A stretch of DNA of 64,000 nucleotides from Clostridium ljungdahlii. Its GTDB lineage: Bacteria; Bacillota; Clostridia; Clostridiales; Clostridiaceae. The notes under the pieces are model-generated. The model worked only from the letters and a program-made list of their open reading frames with translations. It did not search any database and had not been told where the DNA came from. The position numbers and the translations under genes were made by a program. This document shows, piece by piece, positions 37,171 through 46,845 of the stretch. The stretch covers positions 310,001 to 374,000 of the forward strand of contig NZ_LITT01000011.1 of NCBI RefSeq assembly GCF_001636845.1, given 5' to 3'. How positions within the stretch are numbered: the stretch's first letter is position 1; each line of letters starts with the position of its first letter.

Positions 37171-37263
37171 TGATACTGTTTATTAAGATTTTATTACAGT
37201 TGGCCAAAGCAATAAGAAAATGTATATAATAAATATAGATACAATAGGAGGGTAAATTTTTAC

Positions 37264-37944
37264 ATGGACAAAAATATAGTTTTAATTGTAGACGACGATG
37301 AAAATATAAGAGAACTTTTAACTATAATGTTAAAAAATCAAAACATAGATTCCCTGTGTGCAAAAGATGGAATTGAAGCTTTAGAGATTTTAAAAAACAA
37401 TAAAATAGATTTGATACTTTTAGATGTTATGATGCCAAGGATGGATGGTATGATGGCATGTATGAAAATACGGGAAAGCTTAAATTTACCTATTATAATA
37501 CTATCTGCTAAAATTGACGATGCAGATAAAATAATGGGACTTACTATTGGAGCTGATGATTACATCGCAAAGCCCTTTAATTCAATGCTCTTAATTGCAA
37601 AGATAAGATCTCACCTAAGAAGATATAAGGAATTTAATTCAAACTTTCATGACAATTCAAGCTTGATTAAAATTCAGGACATGCTTATAAATATGGATAA
37701 ACATACTGTAAAAATAGATGACAGTGAGATAAATTTGACTCCTCATGAATTCAAAATTTTGGCTTTCCTTGCAAAGAACAAGGACAATGTACTGAGCATA
37801 AAACAAATATATGAAAATATATGGAAGGAACCTTACATGGAATTTGACAGGACAGTTACAGTACACATAAGAAGATTGAGACAAAAACTTAAAAAAGATT
37901 ACATAAAAACTGTATGGGGAGTTGGTTATAAAATTGAAAGTTAA
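37264..37944 (+). CDS. OmpR-family response regulator
   Basis: 226 residues. The receiver has the acidic pair VDDDE, phosphoacceptor DLILLDVMMP, switch LSAKID and lysine AKPF. The C-terminal winged helix has LTPHEFKILAFLAKNK and DRTVTVHIRRLRQKL. GGAGGG precedes the ATG. It is followed by its kinase gene with a short overlap and is divergent from the ABC exporter, the common layout for a drug- or bacteriocin-sensing system. Confidence 0.94.
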   Translation: MDKNIVLIVDDDENIRELLTIMLKNQNIDSLCAKDGIEALEILKNNKIDLILLDVMMPRMDGMMACMKIRESLNLPIIILSAKIDDADKIMGLTIGADDYIAKPFNSMLLIAKIRSHLRRYKEFNSNFHDNSSLIKIQDMLINMDKHTVKIDDSEINLTPHEFKILAFLAKNKDNVLSIKQIYENIWKEPYMEFDRTVTVHIRRLRQKLKKDYIKTVWGVGYKIES

Positions 37945-39367
37945 AATAGTTGGCATTCAAACTAAATTCTTTATATCATTTATATTTTCACTAATTGCAA
38001 GCTTTTGTATATTTACAGCTGTGTATTCAACCTACATAAGTTTTGCATCTCAAAAGCATCCTTATAAGTTTCAAAATTACAACTATAGCCTTGGGAGATT
38101 GTCGGGTATTTCCAGTGATGTAAGTTTAAATACAAGTGGTGTAAATTTCAATAATAATTCCAAATATAAATCCGTATTATCAAAATATGAAGCTAAATAT
38201 TCAGAATATAAACTAGGTTTTATTGTAACTGATCCTCAAAATAAAATTTTATATAATTCATCTAAACTTACTGGAAATACAAGCTTGGAAAAAACATACT
38301 CTGACTTTTTAGAATACTTTAATCATACGACAAATTTAACCATGTATCATGATTATATATACAAAATACCTATAAAAACAGGTAATGATATTTCCATACT
38401 TTGGATTACTGCATCTCCTGTAAATACACCTCATGATTCAATAGGAACACTAGTAGGAGACAAAAACATTTTAATTTTGCTTTTCATATGTATGCTGATA
38501 TTTTTCATAATAACCCATCATAGGATGAAATACATAAATGAAATATGCTGCGGTATAAAAACTATTGCAAATGAAAATTTAAATTTTAAAATACGCGAAA
38601 AAGGTCATGATGAACTATCTGAGATATGCAAAAATATAAACCTTATGGCAGACAAGATAAAGGAAAAAATTGAAAACGAGAGAAAAATTGAAGCTTCTAA
38701 AAATATGCTTATAACAAATGTGGCTCACGACATAAGAAGTCCTCTTACAAGTATAATTGGTTTTTTGCAAATTGTAGAAAATAATGAATATAAATCAAAA
38801 GAAGAAATGCAAAGATTTATAAATATATCGTTAAAGAAAGCTGAAACCATGAAGAAACTTACGGATAACTTATTTATGTTCACAAAACTAAATGGTGGAG
38901 ACTTAAAATTGCACCTGTCTACAGTATGTTTAAATGAACTCATTTACCAGTTAATTGACGAGTTTTCAATTACTTTTGAAAATTCAAAGTTAAATATTGT
39001 AGATAACATATGTGCTGAAAATATAATGGTTACAATTGACATCAATTTATTTGTAAGAGCTCTAAACAATCTAATGTACAATGCTCTAAAATACAGTACC
39101 AAACCTTCAGATGTGAATGTATCTTTAACTCAATGTGATAAAAATGCTGTAATCAGTATAAGCAATAAATGTAACAACTTAAATATAGAAAATGTAAGTA
39201 TGCTATTTGAAAAATTTTATAGAGCAGATAAATCCCGTACAAATCCTGATGAAGGCTCAGGCCTTGGTCTTTCTATAACAAAAAGTATAATTGAAAGGCA
39301 CAATGGTAAGATATGGGGAAATTATGAGGAAGGAATAATTACTTTTACAATATTACTTCCAGATTAG
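37934..39367 (+). CDS. Sensor histidine kinase partnered with the upstream regulator
   Basis: About 477 residues. TM1 near 10-30, an extracytoplasmic domain (about 35-175), TM2 near 180-197, HAMP, then HisKA with NVAHDIRSPLTSIIGF and HATPase with NNLMYNALKYSTK and GSGLGLSITKSIIERH. The frame opens with TTG at 37922, directly abutting GGGGAG; TTG at 37934 leaves 12 nt and is preferred. It overlaps the regulator stop. It has a true sensor domain, unlike BceS kinases. Confidence 0.9.
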   Translation: MKVKIVGIQTKFFISFIFSLIASFCIFTAVYSTYISFASQKHPYKFQNYNYSLGRLSGISSDVSLNTSGVNFNNNSKYKSVLSKYEAKYSEYKLGFIVTDPQNKILYNSSKLTGNTSLEKTYSDFLEYFNHTTNLTMYHDYIYKIPIKTGNDISILWITASPVNTPHDSIGTLVGDKNILILLFICMLIFFIITHHRMKYINEICCGIKTIANENLNFKIREKGHDELSEICKNINLMADKIKEKIENERKIEASKNMLITNVAHDIRSPLTSIIGFLQIVENNEYKSKEEMQRFINISLKKAETMKKLTDNLFMFTKLNGGDLKLHLSTVCLNELIYQLIDEFSITFENSKLNIVDNICAENIMVTIDINLFVRALNNLMYNALKYSTKPSDVNVSLTQCDKNAVISISNKCNNLNIENVSMLFEKFYRADKSRTNPDEGSGLGLSITKSIIERHNGKIWGNYEEGIITFTILLPD

Positions 39368-39390
39368 ACATCTTATCTAATATTCTAAAA

Positions 39391-39410
39391 AGGCACTAAA
39401 TTAAGTGCCT
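39391..39410 (-). terminator. Terminator between kinase and coiled-coil gene
   Basis: AGGCACT/AGTGCCT stem with 6-nt loop; on the minus strand it is followed by TTTTTAG, so it ends the coiled-coil gene and may also serve the kinase transcript. Confidence 0.7.
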
Positions 39411-39422
39411 ATAAGTTCATAC

Positions 39423-39767
39423 TTATTTAATTGCTTTTAACTTAACAATATCAGACCAATTGCTAGCTGTGATGAGTTCTACATTGCTTAAGTCTTTCCT
39501 TATGCCTTTAACTTCTCCTTTAATTTCAGCAACTTCATGCTTCAAATTTTCCTGTTCTGCTGAAATTACATTTGTCTTATGTTCTAAAGCACTTAATAGC
39601 TGGGTATGTTCTTTTTGTGTGGATTTTATTGATGCTATATCTTGCTTCATTGAATTTATATCTTGTTCAACTGAACTCATGTTTTGTTTCATTGAACTCA
39701 TGTCTTGTTTCATTGATTTCATATCCTGCTGCATAGCTTTTAAAATTTCCAAAATTTCTTTATCCAT
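39423..39767 (-). CDS. Small coiled-coil protein with heptad repeats
   Basis: 114 residues with no signal peptide or membrane helix. It is almost entirely coiled coil, with near-perfect seven-residue repeats (MKSMKQDMSSMKQNMSSVEQ and continuing) over about 15-50, then a second helix-rich part. Its DNA shows the same 21-bp periodicity, so unit number could vary by slippage. A family of such short coiled-coil proteins is common in clostridia without a known role. Confidence 0.75.
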   Translation of the reverse strand: MDKEILEILKAMQQDMKSMKQDMSSMKQNMSSVEQDINSMKQDIASIKSTQKEHTQLLSALEHKTNVISAEQENLKHEVAEIKGEVKGIRKDLSNVELITASNWSDIVKLKAIK

Positions 39768-39947
39768 ATATATCTCACCACCTATAATATATTATAGCAA
39801 AATATTTATTCAATTTCTATTATCAAATGCTGGAAAAATAAATAATGAGATTGGATTGGTTTTAAATATAAGAATTGGTAGTTTAAATATAAAAATTTAA
39901 TGGTATTATATATATAATATTTTTAAATTTTAGAAAGAGTGATAGAA

Positions 39948-41471
39948 ATGCGCATTTCTATAGACAAAAAAAGCTCCATACCAATTTACGTACAAATTAA
40001 AAATGAAATAAGAAATGTTATTTACTCTGGTATGCTTCCATCAAATTTTTTACTTCCATCTGAGCGCAAACTTGCAGAAGAACTTAGTGTGAGCAGGAGT
40101 ACAGTAATTAGTGCTTATGAAGAATTAAAATCTTTAGGCTTATTAGAGTCCCATAAGGGAAAAGGAACTATAGTTGCAAATAACGCAAAAAATAAGCAGT
40201 TGAGTATTAGAAATCATACTGTACCGCTTTCATGGTATCAATTTTTCGATTCAAATGTAAGTTCCGCTAATAATCATGACATTGTTGACATAATAAATTC
40301 AGTAGGAAGAGAAAAAAATATATCTTTTTCAGCTGGTATTGCAGATCCAAGTTTGCATCCTCTTAAGGATATAGTAAAATTGCAGAAAGACTTATGGAAA
40401 AATTGTGGAAATGATATGCTAGCTTATATTTCTTCTTATGGATATTATCCCCTTAGAGAAAGCTTAAGCAAATTACTAAAATCAAGAAATATATCTGTTT
40501 CTCCTAAAGAAATAATGATACTTTCAGGCTCCATGCAGGGAATAGATTTTATTGGAAGAGCCTTTCTAAGTAAAGGAGATGTGGTTATAGTAGAAGAACC
40601 TACATTTATGAGTGCAATTGAACTATTTAAGTTGTCAGGGGCAAAAGTTATAGGAGTTCCTATGGAAAGTGATGGTATAAACTTAGATGTGCTTGAAATT
40701 TTGCTAAATAAATATAAGCCTAAATTTTTATACACAGTACCTACTTTTCAAAATCCAACTTCAATAGTTATGAGTTTAGAAAAAAGATACAAGTTGCTAA
40801 ATTTAGCATATAAATATCAGCTTCCAATTATTGAAGATGACCCTTACAGTGAAATAAACTATGAGAATATATACTTGCCATCTTTAAAATCCCTGGATAC
40901 ATACGGCTATGTCATATATTTAAGTACATTTTCTAAAACTATGTTTTCAGGTATGCGTGTTGGATGGACTGCTGCACCTGTACAAGTAATAAAAAAATTT
41001 GCTTTATTAAAGCAAATGACAGATCTTCACGTTAACACAGCTTCACAATATATATTAGATAAGTTTTTACGAGAAGGACTGTATGAAAATCACATAAAGC
41101 TAATATGCAAAGAATATATGAAAAAAAGGGATTTAATGCTCAGCATACTTGAAAAAAATAAATCTCTTGGTATTAGTTTTAATCTTCCTAAAGGTGGTTA
41201 TTACATTTGGTGCAAGCTTCCTGAAAATATTTCACAAACACAATTGCTATTAAAATGTTCTAAGGAAGGTGTTTCCTATGCTCCAGGGAATGTATTTTAC
41301 CCTGAAGAAAGCGATGGTAAAAGCTATATGAGGTTAAATTACACTTTCGAAAATGCAAAAAATATAAGTATTGGATTAAATAAGCTTATGAAAGCTATAG
41401 CAGAACTGCTTCAAAATACAAATTTTTCAACAGTTAACCAGGATAATTATTTTGGGAAACCTATTATATAA
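39948..41471 (+). CDS. MocR-type (GntR-HTH + aminotransferase fold) regulator
   Basis: About 507 residues. A GntR winged helix lies at about 5-75 (ERKLAEELSVSRSTVISAYE), followed by a full class I aminotransferase-like domain with the PLP lysine in YLSTFSKTMFSGMRVGW. MocR proteins use PLP or an aldimine as effector and usually regulate a nearby PLP or amino acid gene. The frame opens with GTG at 39939; the ATG at 39948 is better spaced from AAAGAG. The aminotransferase gene follows 12 bp after the stop, so the two form an operon. Confidence 0.9.
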   Translation: MRISIDKKSSIPIYVQIKNEIRNVIYSGMLPSNFLLPSERKLAEELSVSRSTVISAYEELKSLGLLESHKGKGTIVANNAKNKQLSIRNHTVPLSWYQFFDSNVSSANNHDIVDIINSVGREKNISFSAGIADPSLHPLKDIVKLQKDLWKNCGNDMLAYISSYGYYPLRESLSKLLKSRNISVSPKEIMILSGSMQGIDFIGRAFLSKGDVVIVEEPTFMSAIELFKLSGAKVIGVPMESDGINLDVLEILLNKYKPKFLYTVPTFQNPTSIVMSLEKRYKLLNLAYKYQLPIIEDDPYSEINYENIYLPSLKSLDTYGYVIYLSTFSKTMFSGMRVGWTAAPVQVIKKFALLKQMTDLHVNTASQYILDKFLREGLYENHIKLICKEYMKKRDLMLSILEKNKSLGISFNLPKGGYYIWCKLPENISQTQLLLKCSKEGVSYAPGNVFYPEESDGKSYMRLNYTFENAKNISIGLNKLMKAIAELLQNTNFSTVNQDNYFGKPII

Positions 41472-41483
41472 GGAGTGTTACTT

Positions 41484-42662
41484 ATGAATTATACTAAATT
41501 TTCAAAAAGAAATAATTTTGTTAGGCCTTCAGAAATACGTGAAATTTTAAAAGTTACAGAAAGGCCTGAAATAATATCTTTTGCAGGAGGTCTGCCAGCT
41601 CCAGAACTTTTTCCTGTTAATGAATTAAAAAACGTATGCACAGAAGTTTTAACTGAATGCGGTGAAGCATCCCTTCAATACAGTACTACTGAAGGATATA
41701 TTCCCTTAAGGGAAGCTATCTGTAAGAGAATGGAGACACTAAGCATAAATACATCTTTGGATAATATAATAGTTACTACAGGTTCCCAGCAGGCTTTAGA
41801 CCTTTCAGGAAAGGTATTTATAGATGAGGGAGACACTATAATTTGTGAAAGTCCAACTTACCTTGCAGCTATCAGTGCTTTTAAAACCTACCTTCCAAAC
41901 TTTAAAGAAATCCCTATGGATGAAGAAGGAATGATTATGGAAGATCTTGAAAAGGCCCTTAAGGATAATCCTAATGCAAAATTTATCTACACCATACCAG
42001 ATTTTCAAAATCCAACTGGAAGAACTATGAGTCTTGAAAGGAGAAAAAAGCTGATAGAAATAGCAAATAAATTTGATATAGTAATAATAGAAGATAACCC
42101 CTATGGTGCAATAAGATTTGCTGGAGAAGAACTTCCACCAGTAAAGCATTTTGATACTGAAGGAAGAGTAATTTACTTAAGTACTTTTTCAAAGATATTT
42201 GCTCCTGGCTTGAGACTTGGCTGGATATGTGCAGATAAGAGTATTATTCAAAAATATGTTCCTTTTAAGCAAAGTGCAGATTTGCATACTGATATATTCG
42301 CACAAATGATTACTGCAAAATATATGGAAATGTATGATATAGAAGAACATATACAAAAAATCAAAGAAGTATACAGACACAGGAGAGAACTTATGATACA
42401 GTGTATAGAAAAGTATTTTCCTAAAGATATAAAACATACTCTTCCTGATGGCGGACTTTTCATATGGATTCAACTTCCTTCAAATATGGATGCTTCAGAT
42501 ATCTTTACTAAAGCAATAAAAAACAATGTGGCATTTGTAGCTGGAGAATCTTTTTTTCCAAATGCTAATTTCAAAAATTCCTTTAGATTAAATTATTCAA
42601 ATATGCCAGATAATAGGATTATAGAAGGAATTAAAAGATTAGGAGAAGTGCTCAAAAAATAA
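41484..42662 (+). CDS. Class I aminotransferase (2-aminoadipate/aromatic type)
   Basis: About 392 residues. RPSEIREILKVTERPEIISF and AGGLPAPELFPVNEL at the N-terminus, TIPDFQNPTGRTMSLERRKK and the PLP lysine in YLSTFSKIFAPGLRLGW identify the LysN/2-aminoadipate-aminotransferase-like subgroup. The open frame begins with GTG at 41475; AAGGAG is 8 nt before the ATG at 41484. It is paralogous to the C-terminal domain of the MocR protein just upstream, which probably regulates it. Substrate not determined. Confidence 0.9.
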   Translation: MNYTKFSKRNNFVRPSEIREILKVTERPEIISFAGGLPAPELFPVNELKNVCTEVLTECGEASLQYSTTEGYIPLREAICKRMETLSINTSLDNIIVTTGSQQALDLSGKVFIDEGDTIICESPTYLAAISAFKTYLPNFKEIPMDEEGMIMEDLEKALKDNPNAKFIYTIPDFQNPTGRTMSLERRKKLIEIANKFDIVIIEDNPYGAIRFAGEELPPVKHFDTEGRVIYLSTFSKIFAPGLRLGWICADKSIIQKYVPFKQSADLHTDIFAQMITAKYMEMYDIEEHIQKIKEVYRHRRELMIQCIEKYFPKDIKHTLPDGGLFIWIQLPSNMDASDIFTKAIKNNVAFVAGESFFPNANFKNSFRLNYSNMPDNRIIEGIKRLGEVLKK

Positions 42663-42677
42663 ATATAGTTTTTGGCA

Positions 42678-42704
42678 TTAGGTGGAGTTTTAAACTCCAC
42701 CTAA
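42678..42704. terminator. Bidirectional terminator between aminotransferase and helicase genes
   Basis: TTAGGTGGAGTTT / AAACTCCACCTAA, a 13-bp perfect inverted repeat lying between convergent genes. Confidence 0.75.
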
Positions 42705-42718
42705 CTTCCATTTTTAAC

Positions 42719-43975
42719 TTAACTTCTCTTTTTATTTCTCCTAAAATAACTGCTTTTGCGGCTTTTTCCATCAGATACTTTCTTTTTAACATTCTTACTT
42801 TTCACTATACCTGAAGCACTTACAATCATATCTGAATTACTCATAGCATAAGGATGATCTTTAATCACTGGTATTGACTTTGATATAACTTTTTCAATAT
42901 CTGTTAAAAGCTGTTTTTCTTCCCTATCACAAAATGAAAGTGCAACTCCATCTGATCCTGCCCTTCCAGTACGTCCGATTCTATGAACATAGGTTTCCGG
43001 TACATCCGGTAAGTCAAAGTTTATTACGTGAGATACTTTTTCTACATCAATACCTCTTGCAGCTATATCCGTTGCTACTAAAACTCTTATTTTCTTTTCC
43101 TTAAAGTTACTTAAAGCAAGTTGTCTTGCATTCTGTGACTTGTTTCCATGAATAGCTTGAGCCTCTATGCCCGCTTTAACAAGATCTCCAGTTATTTTAT
43201 TTGCACCATGTTTTGTTCTAGAAAATACAAGAACGGATTCAAAAGATTCATCCTTTAACAGGTGAATAAGCAAAGATTTCTTATTTCTTTTTTGAACAAA
43301 ATACACTGCCTGCTTAATAGTGTCAATAGTAGATGAAACAGGAGTCACTTCTACCTTTACTGGTTTTATAAGAATAGAATCTATTAATTTTAAAATTTTC
43401 TGAGGCATAGTAGCAGAAAACACCATCGTCTGCCTGTCCTTAGGAAGTTTTGCTATGATTCTTTTTACATCATGCCCCATTCCCATATCAAGCATTCTAT
43501 CTGCCTCATCAAGTACAAGAAACTTTATATGCTGTAGATTTACATATTTTTGTTGCACTAGATCTAGTAGTCTACCAGGTGTGGCAATTAAAATATCTAC
43601 TCCCGCCATTAATGCATCTGTCTGAGATTTTTGTGAAACTCCCCCAAAAATAACAGTGTTCTTTAGCCTCGTGTATTTTCCATAGGAAGTAAAGTTTTCT
43701 CCAATCTGGATAGCTAATTCTCTAGTTGGAGCTAATACTAAGGCTTTAATATTTGAAGACCCACTTTGAGCTCTTTGTTTACTATAAATAAGTTGCAATA
43801 TAGGTATAGCAAAAGCTGCTGTTTTTCCTGTACCCGTCTGGGCACATCCCTCAAAATCATTTCCTTCAAGTATAACTGGAATAGATTGTTCCTGTATAGG
43901 GGTAGGGTTAACATATCCTTCGTCTTTTAGAGCTTTTAAAATAGGGTCAATAATATTTAATTTTTGAAACAACAT
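42719..43975 (-). CDS. DEAD-box RNA helicase
   Basis: 418 residues with the full motif set: Q motif YVNPTPIQEQSIPVIL, AQTGTGKTAAF (I), PTRELA (Ia), VLDEADRMLDMG (II), FSATMP (III), and HRIGRTGRAG (VI). It has a short basic tail (SRKSSYFRRNKKRS). It belongs to the RhlE/CshA-like group that remodels structured RNA. Its position next to cold-shock genes suggests a role in growth at low temperature. AAGGGAG precedes the ATG. Confidence 0.93.
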   Translation of the reverse strand: MLFQKLNIIDPILKALKDEGYVNPTPIQEQSIPVILEGNDFEGCAQTGTGKTAAFAIPILQLIYSKQRAQSGSSNIKALVLAPTRELAIQIGENFTSYGKYTRLKNTVIFGGVSQKSQTDALMAGVDILIATPGRLLDLVQQKYVNLQHIKFLVLDEADRMLDMGMGHDVKRIIAKLPKDRQTMVFSATMPQKILKLIDSILIKPVKVEVTPVSSTIDTIKQAVYFVQKRNKKSLLIHLLKDESFESVLVFSRTKHGANKITGDLVKAGIEAQAIHGNKSQNARQLALSNFKEKKIRVLVATDIAARGIDVEKVSHVINFDLPDVPETYVHRIGRTGRAGSDGVALSFCDREEKQLLTDIEKVISKSIPVIKDHPYAMSNSDMIVSASGIVKSKNVKKKVSDGKSRKSSYFRRNKKRS

Positions 43976-44108
43976 TTTTCTCCCTTATAAGTAACTGCCA
44001 ATTTTATATTATTAAATTCAATAAAACTAACTGTCTTTTTTATTATTTTTTATCTAATAGATGTCTACTGTTATCTTGTTGTAAAGTCTAATTATAGACA
44101 ACTAAAAA

Positions 44109-44137
44109 CCCCTCAAATAGAATAACTATTCAAGGGG
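44109..44137 (-). terminator. Terminator of the first csp gene
   Basis: CCCCTcaaATAG / CTATtcaAGGGG interrupted stem; the same structure occurs after the second csp gene. Confidence 0.65.
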
Positions 44138-44150
44138 TAAAATTCATTAA

Positions 44151-44348
44151 TTAGAGAACAGTAATATTTTCTGCTTGAGGTCCCTTTTGTCCTTGACCTT
44201 CGTCATAAGAAACTTTTTGACCTTCTTCAAGTGTTTTATATCCATCTGAATTTATTTGAGAAAAATGTGCAAAAATATCTTTTCCATCTTCTCCTGTAAT
44301 AAATCCAAATCCTTTTTCTCCATTAAACCATTTTACTGTACCATTCAT
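44151..44348 (-). CDS. Cold-shock protein (Csp), copy 1
   Basis: 65 residues, the canonical single-domain OB-fold cold-shock protein: [20 protein letters not shown] contains RNP1 (KGFGFI), and DIFAHFSQI contains RNP2. It binds single-stranded RNA and melts secondary structure. GGAGGT precedes the ATG. It is 79% or so identical by eye to the copy at 46648, and their leaders match over about 75 nt. Confidence 0.96.
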   Translation of the reverse strand: MNGTVKWFNGEKGFGFITGEDGKDIFAHFSQINSDGYKTLEEGQKVSYDEGQGQKGPQAENITVL

Positions 44349-44430
44349 ATGATGTGTACCTCCGAAATTTTATTATTCTTAAATTCATCGCAATAACTCA
44401 CTAATAAAATTTCCATATCAACATACTATA
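44349..44430 (-). promoter_or_regulatory. Conserved csp leader, copy 1
   Basis: The leader shares long blocks with the one at 46846-46920 (GTGTACCTCC, AATTTTATTATTCTTAAAT, AATAACTCACTAATAAAAT, plus-strand text). Such conserved csp leaders often fold in a temperature-dependent way. Confidence 0.5.
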
Positions 44431-44550
44431 TCGCTAAGTACTAATTGAAATATATTTGTGTTTAATTATTAACTATTAATTTAAGTTCTTGTTAAGAATA
44501 ACACAGTTTATTATATAAAGCAAGTTATTTATGTTAAATATATTAAATTA

Positions 44551-45036
44551 CTATTTGCAAATACTGTTAGACCACTTTTTAGCTCTTTCTATATTTTGTT
44601 CCGTATCATTTTTAAGAGGATCTTTAAATTCAATTTCCCCTAGGAATTCGTTACCTTCAAGCTGCTCTTTCATATTTTCAAAAGTTTTTCCATTGCCCCC
44701 ACCATTGCAGCTAAATAAAGCTATCTTCTTACCTTTCAAATTTGTATTGGCCAAAAAACTCCTTATGGCAGGTGAAAAAGTCCATGCCCAAACTGGAGTT
44801 CCAATGAATAAAACATCATAATCCTCAGGATTTATATCATAGGGTAAAATCTCTGGTTTTTCCTTAGTCATAGCTTGCTTTCCACCTATGAAGTACCTTA
44901 TTTTGCTGTGTGGATCTATACTTCTTTTAGGCTTTATTTCTAAAATGTCACCGGATATCTCTTTTGAAATAGTTTCAGCTATAAGTCTTGTGTTTCCCTC
45001 AAGTGAGTAGTACACAACTAAAATCTTACCTTGCAT
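44551..45036 (-). CDS. Flavodoxin-like protein
   Basis: 161 residues. The FMN phosphate loop reads VVYYSLEGNTRLIAETIS; TPVWAWTFSPAIRSFL and ALFSCNGGGNGKTFENMKE contribute the other FMN loops. It is a small flavodoxin or flavodoxin-type quinone/NADPH reductase, cytosolic, for electron transfer. GGGAG precedes the ATG. It lies just after a broken ABC transporter gene and does not seem to be part of an operon. Confidence 0.9.
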   Translation of the reverse strand: MQGKILVVYYSLEGNTRLIAETISKEISGDILEIKPKRSIDPHSKIRYFIGGKQAMTKEKPEILPYDINPEDYDVLFIGTPVWAWTFSPAIRSFLANTNLKGKKIALFSCNGGGNGKTFENMKEQLEGNEFLGEIEFKDPLKNDTEQNIERAKKWSNSICK

Positions 45037-45089
45037 AAAAAATCACTCCCTTTTTAATATTTCCAATTACCATTATTATAGTATAACTT

Positions 45090-45645
45090 ATTATGAAAAA
45101 TTTATAAAATTCTACAAAATATTTTTGTAGAAAGTAATATGATCGCCAATTTTTAATTTTGTAAATTCTGTGGGCCATATGACTTATTGCTGTATTATGA
45201 GTTATCATAAGTATGGTTGTTTTAAAATCTTCATTTACTTTCTGTAAAAGTTTCAATATCTCTCTAGATGTTAAAAAATCTAATGCTCCAGTTGGTTCAT
45301 CACATAAAAGAAGCTTTGGGTTTTTAACTACTGCCCTTGCGATTGAAACCCTCTGCTGCTCTCCTCCACTCAACTCTTTTGGAAATCTATATCTTTTATC
45401 AAACATCCCTACTGCTTTTAATATTTCATCTGTCTTTAAAGGTGTCTTGCTTATATTTGAAACCACTTCTACATTTTCAAGAACAGTTAAGTTTTGTATC
45501 AAGTTGTAAAACTGAAATATGAATCCTACATAATTTCTTCTATAATCCGTAAGTTCATCGTCATTTAACTTTGTGACTTCAATTTTATTTACTACTATTT
45601 TCCCAGAATTGCACCTATCTATATTTTCAACTAGGATTATGCTTT
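45090..45645 (-). pseudogene. MacB/LolD-type ABC ATPase, truncated and frameshifted
   Basis: The readable core has LTDYRRNYVGFIFQFYNLIQ, the signature ELSGGEQQRVSIARAVV, Walker B KLLLCDEPTGALD and the switch His (MITHNTAISHMAHR). The Walker A part is missing: before the core the frame reads only SIILVENIDRCNSGKI. Near 45150 the frame shifts (after YKIKN), so the open frame runs out of context to 45026. No permease gene is present. A decayed lipoprotein/peptide-export ATPase. Confidence 0.8.
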
Positions 45646-45752
45646 AAAAATTTAAAATAAGAAAGGTAAATAATCACCATATGTGTCAAATTAGGTGGTA
45701 TAATAAAAAATAATTGCTTATTATATAAATAGTATGAAAGGACTTACTTCAC

Positions 45753-46574
45753 ATGAATAATAATTTAAAAATATTATCTGATACTTTTAAAAAGAGCAAA
45801 TCCAATGATTTATGCTGTGTGTTTTCTAATGGAAAGCTGTTGGTAAAAAAAGATGGAACTACTTTAGTTATTCCCACTTTTGACAATATTAAATTGCTAA
45901 ATATTGAGTATGGGACTGAATTTTTTTTAGGAAAGATTGGAGAAAAATCTTGTTTTGCCATTGAATCAACTTCTGAATTGAATTTACCAATTAATTTTAA
46001 CTTAATGGACTTGTACGACCTTGGTTCTCTACTTGATGAACAATCCTTTTTAATATCAGGACGGGCTAGTCAAATAATGAATTGGGATAAGACTCATAGA
46101 TTCTGTGGTAAATGTGGATCTAAAACAGAAAATAAAAAAGATGAAATGGCTAAAATTTGTCCAAACTGTAATTACATAATGTATCCTGTAATTTGTCCAG
46201 CCATAATAGTTGCAGTTACTAAGGGTGATAAGATACTTCTTGCACATAACAATGGATTTAAAGACAATATGTACGGCTTAATTGCCGGCTTTGTGGAAGC
46301 TGGAGAAGACTTAAACAGTGCTGTAAAAAGAGAGATTTTTGAAGAAGTTGGTATAAAAGTAAAAAATATTGAATATTACAGGAGCTCTCCATGGCCATTT
46401 CCAAATTCCTTAATGATAGGATTTTTTGCAGAATATGAATCCGGCCAGATAAAAGCTGATGGAAGTGAAATAAAACAAGCTGATTGGTTTACAAAAGATA
46501 ATTTTCCTAACATACCTAAAAAATTCACTATTGCAAGAAGTTTAATTAATGAATTTTCTAAAAGAAATCAGTAA
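45753..46574 (+). CDS. nudC: NADH pyrophosphatase (NudC)
   Basis: 273 residues with the NudC order: an N-terminal domain, a zinc ribbon FCGKCGSK and CPNCNYIMYPVICPAIIVAV (about 121-155), then a Nudix box GFVEAGEDLNSAVKREIFEE followed by VGI. The SQPWPFPxS-type signature appears as SSPWPFPNSLMIGF. NudC hydrolyses NAD(H) to NMN and AMP and removes NAD caps from RNA. AAAGGA precedes the ATG. Monocistronic, between the two csp genes. Confidence 0.93.
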   Translation: MNNNLKILSDTFKKSKSNDLCCVFSNGKLLVKKDGTTLVIPTFDNIKLLNIEYGTEFFLGKIGEKSCFAIESTSELNLPINFNLMDLYDLGSLLDEQSFLISGRASQIMNWDKTHRFCGKCGSKTENKKDEMAKICPNCNYIMYPVICPAIIVAVTKGDKILLAHNNGFKDNMYGLIAGFVEAGEDLNSAVKREIFEEVGIKVKNIEYYRSSPWPFPNSLMIGFFAEYESGQIKADGSEIKQADWFTKDNFPNIPKKFTIARSLINEFSKRNQ

Positions 46575-46605
46575 TAGGCATCACATATTTTTAGATAACT
46601 AAAAG

Positions 46606-46634
46606 CCCCTCAAATAAGATGATTATTTAAGGGG
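46606..46634 (-). terminator. Terminator of the second csp gene
   Basis: CCCCTcaaATAA / TTATttaAGGGG stem, homologous to the terminator at 44109. It may also stop nudC from the other side. Confidence 0.65.
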
Positions 46635-46647
46635 TAAATTTGATTAA

Positions 46648-46845
46648 CTAAATAGTAGTAATATTCTCTGCTTGAAGTCCTTTTGGTCCTTCAACTACAT
46701 CATAAGAAACTTTCTGACCTTCATCGAGTGACTTGTAACCATTTGAATTTATTTGAGAAAAATGTGCAAAAACATCTTTTCCGTCTTCTCCTGTGATAAA
46801 TCCAAATCCCTTTTCTCCATTAAACCATTTTACTGTACCATTCAT
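46648..46845 (-). CDS. Cold-shock protein (Csp), copy 2
   Basis: 65 residues, same OB-fold and RNP1/RNP2 motifs as copy 1 ([29 protein letters not shown]). The C-terminal third has diverged ([16 protein letters not shown]). The frame opens at 46863, but GGGAGGT lies correctly before the ATG at 46845. The gene, leader and terminator together look like a duplicate of the 44.1-kb unit. Confidence 0.95.
   Translation of the reverse strand: MNGTVKWFNGEKGFGFITGEDGKDVFAHFSQINSNGYKSLDEGQKVSYDVVEGPKGLQAENITTI

Noticed and set aside
39423-39767. Heptad DNA repeats taken as a CRISPR-like or satellite array
   Set aside because: The 21-bp periodicity encodes the coiled-coil heptads in frame, and there are no spacers.
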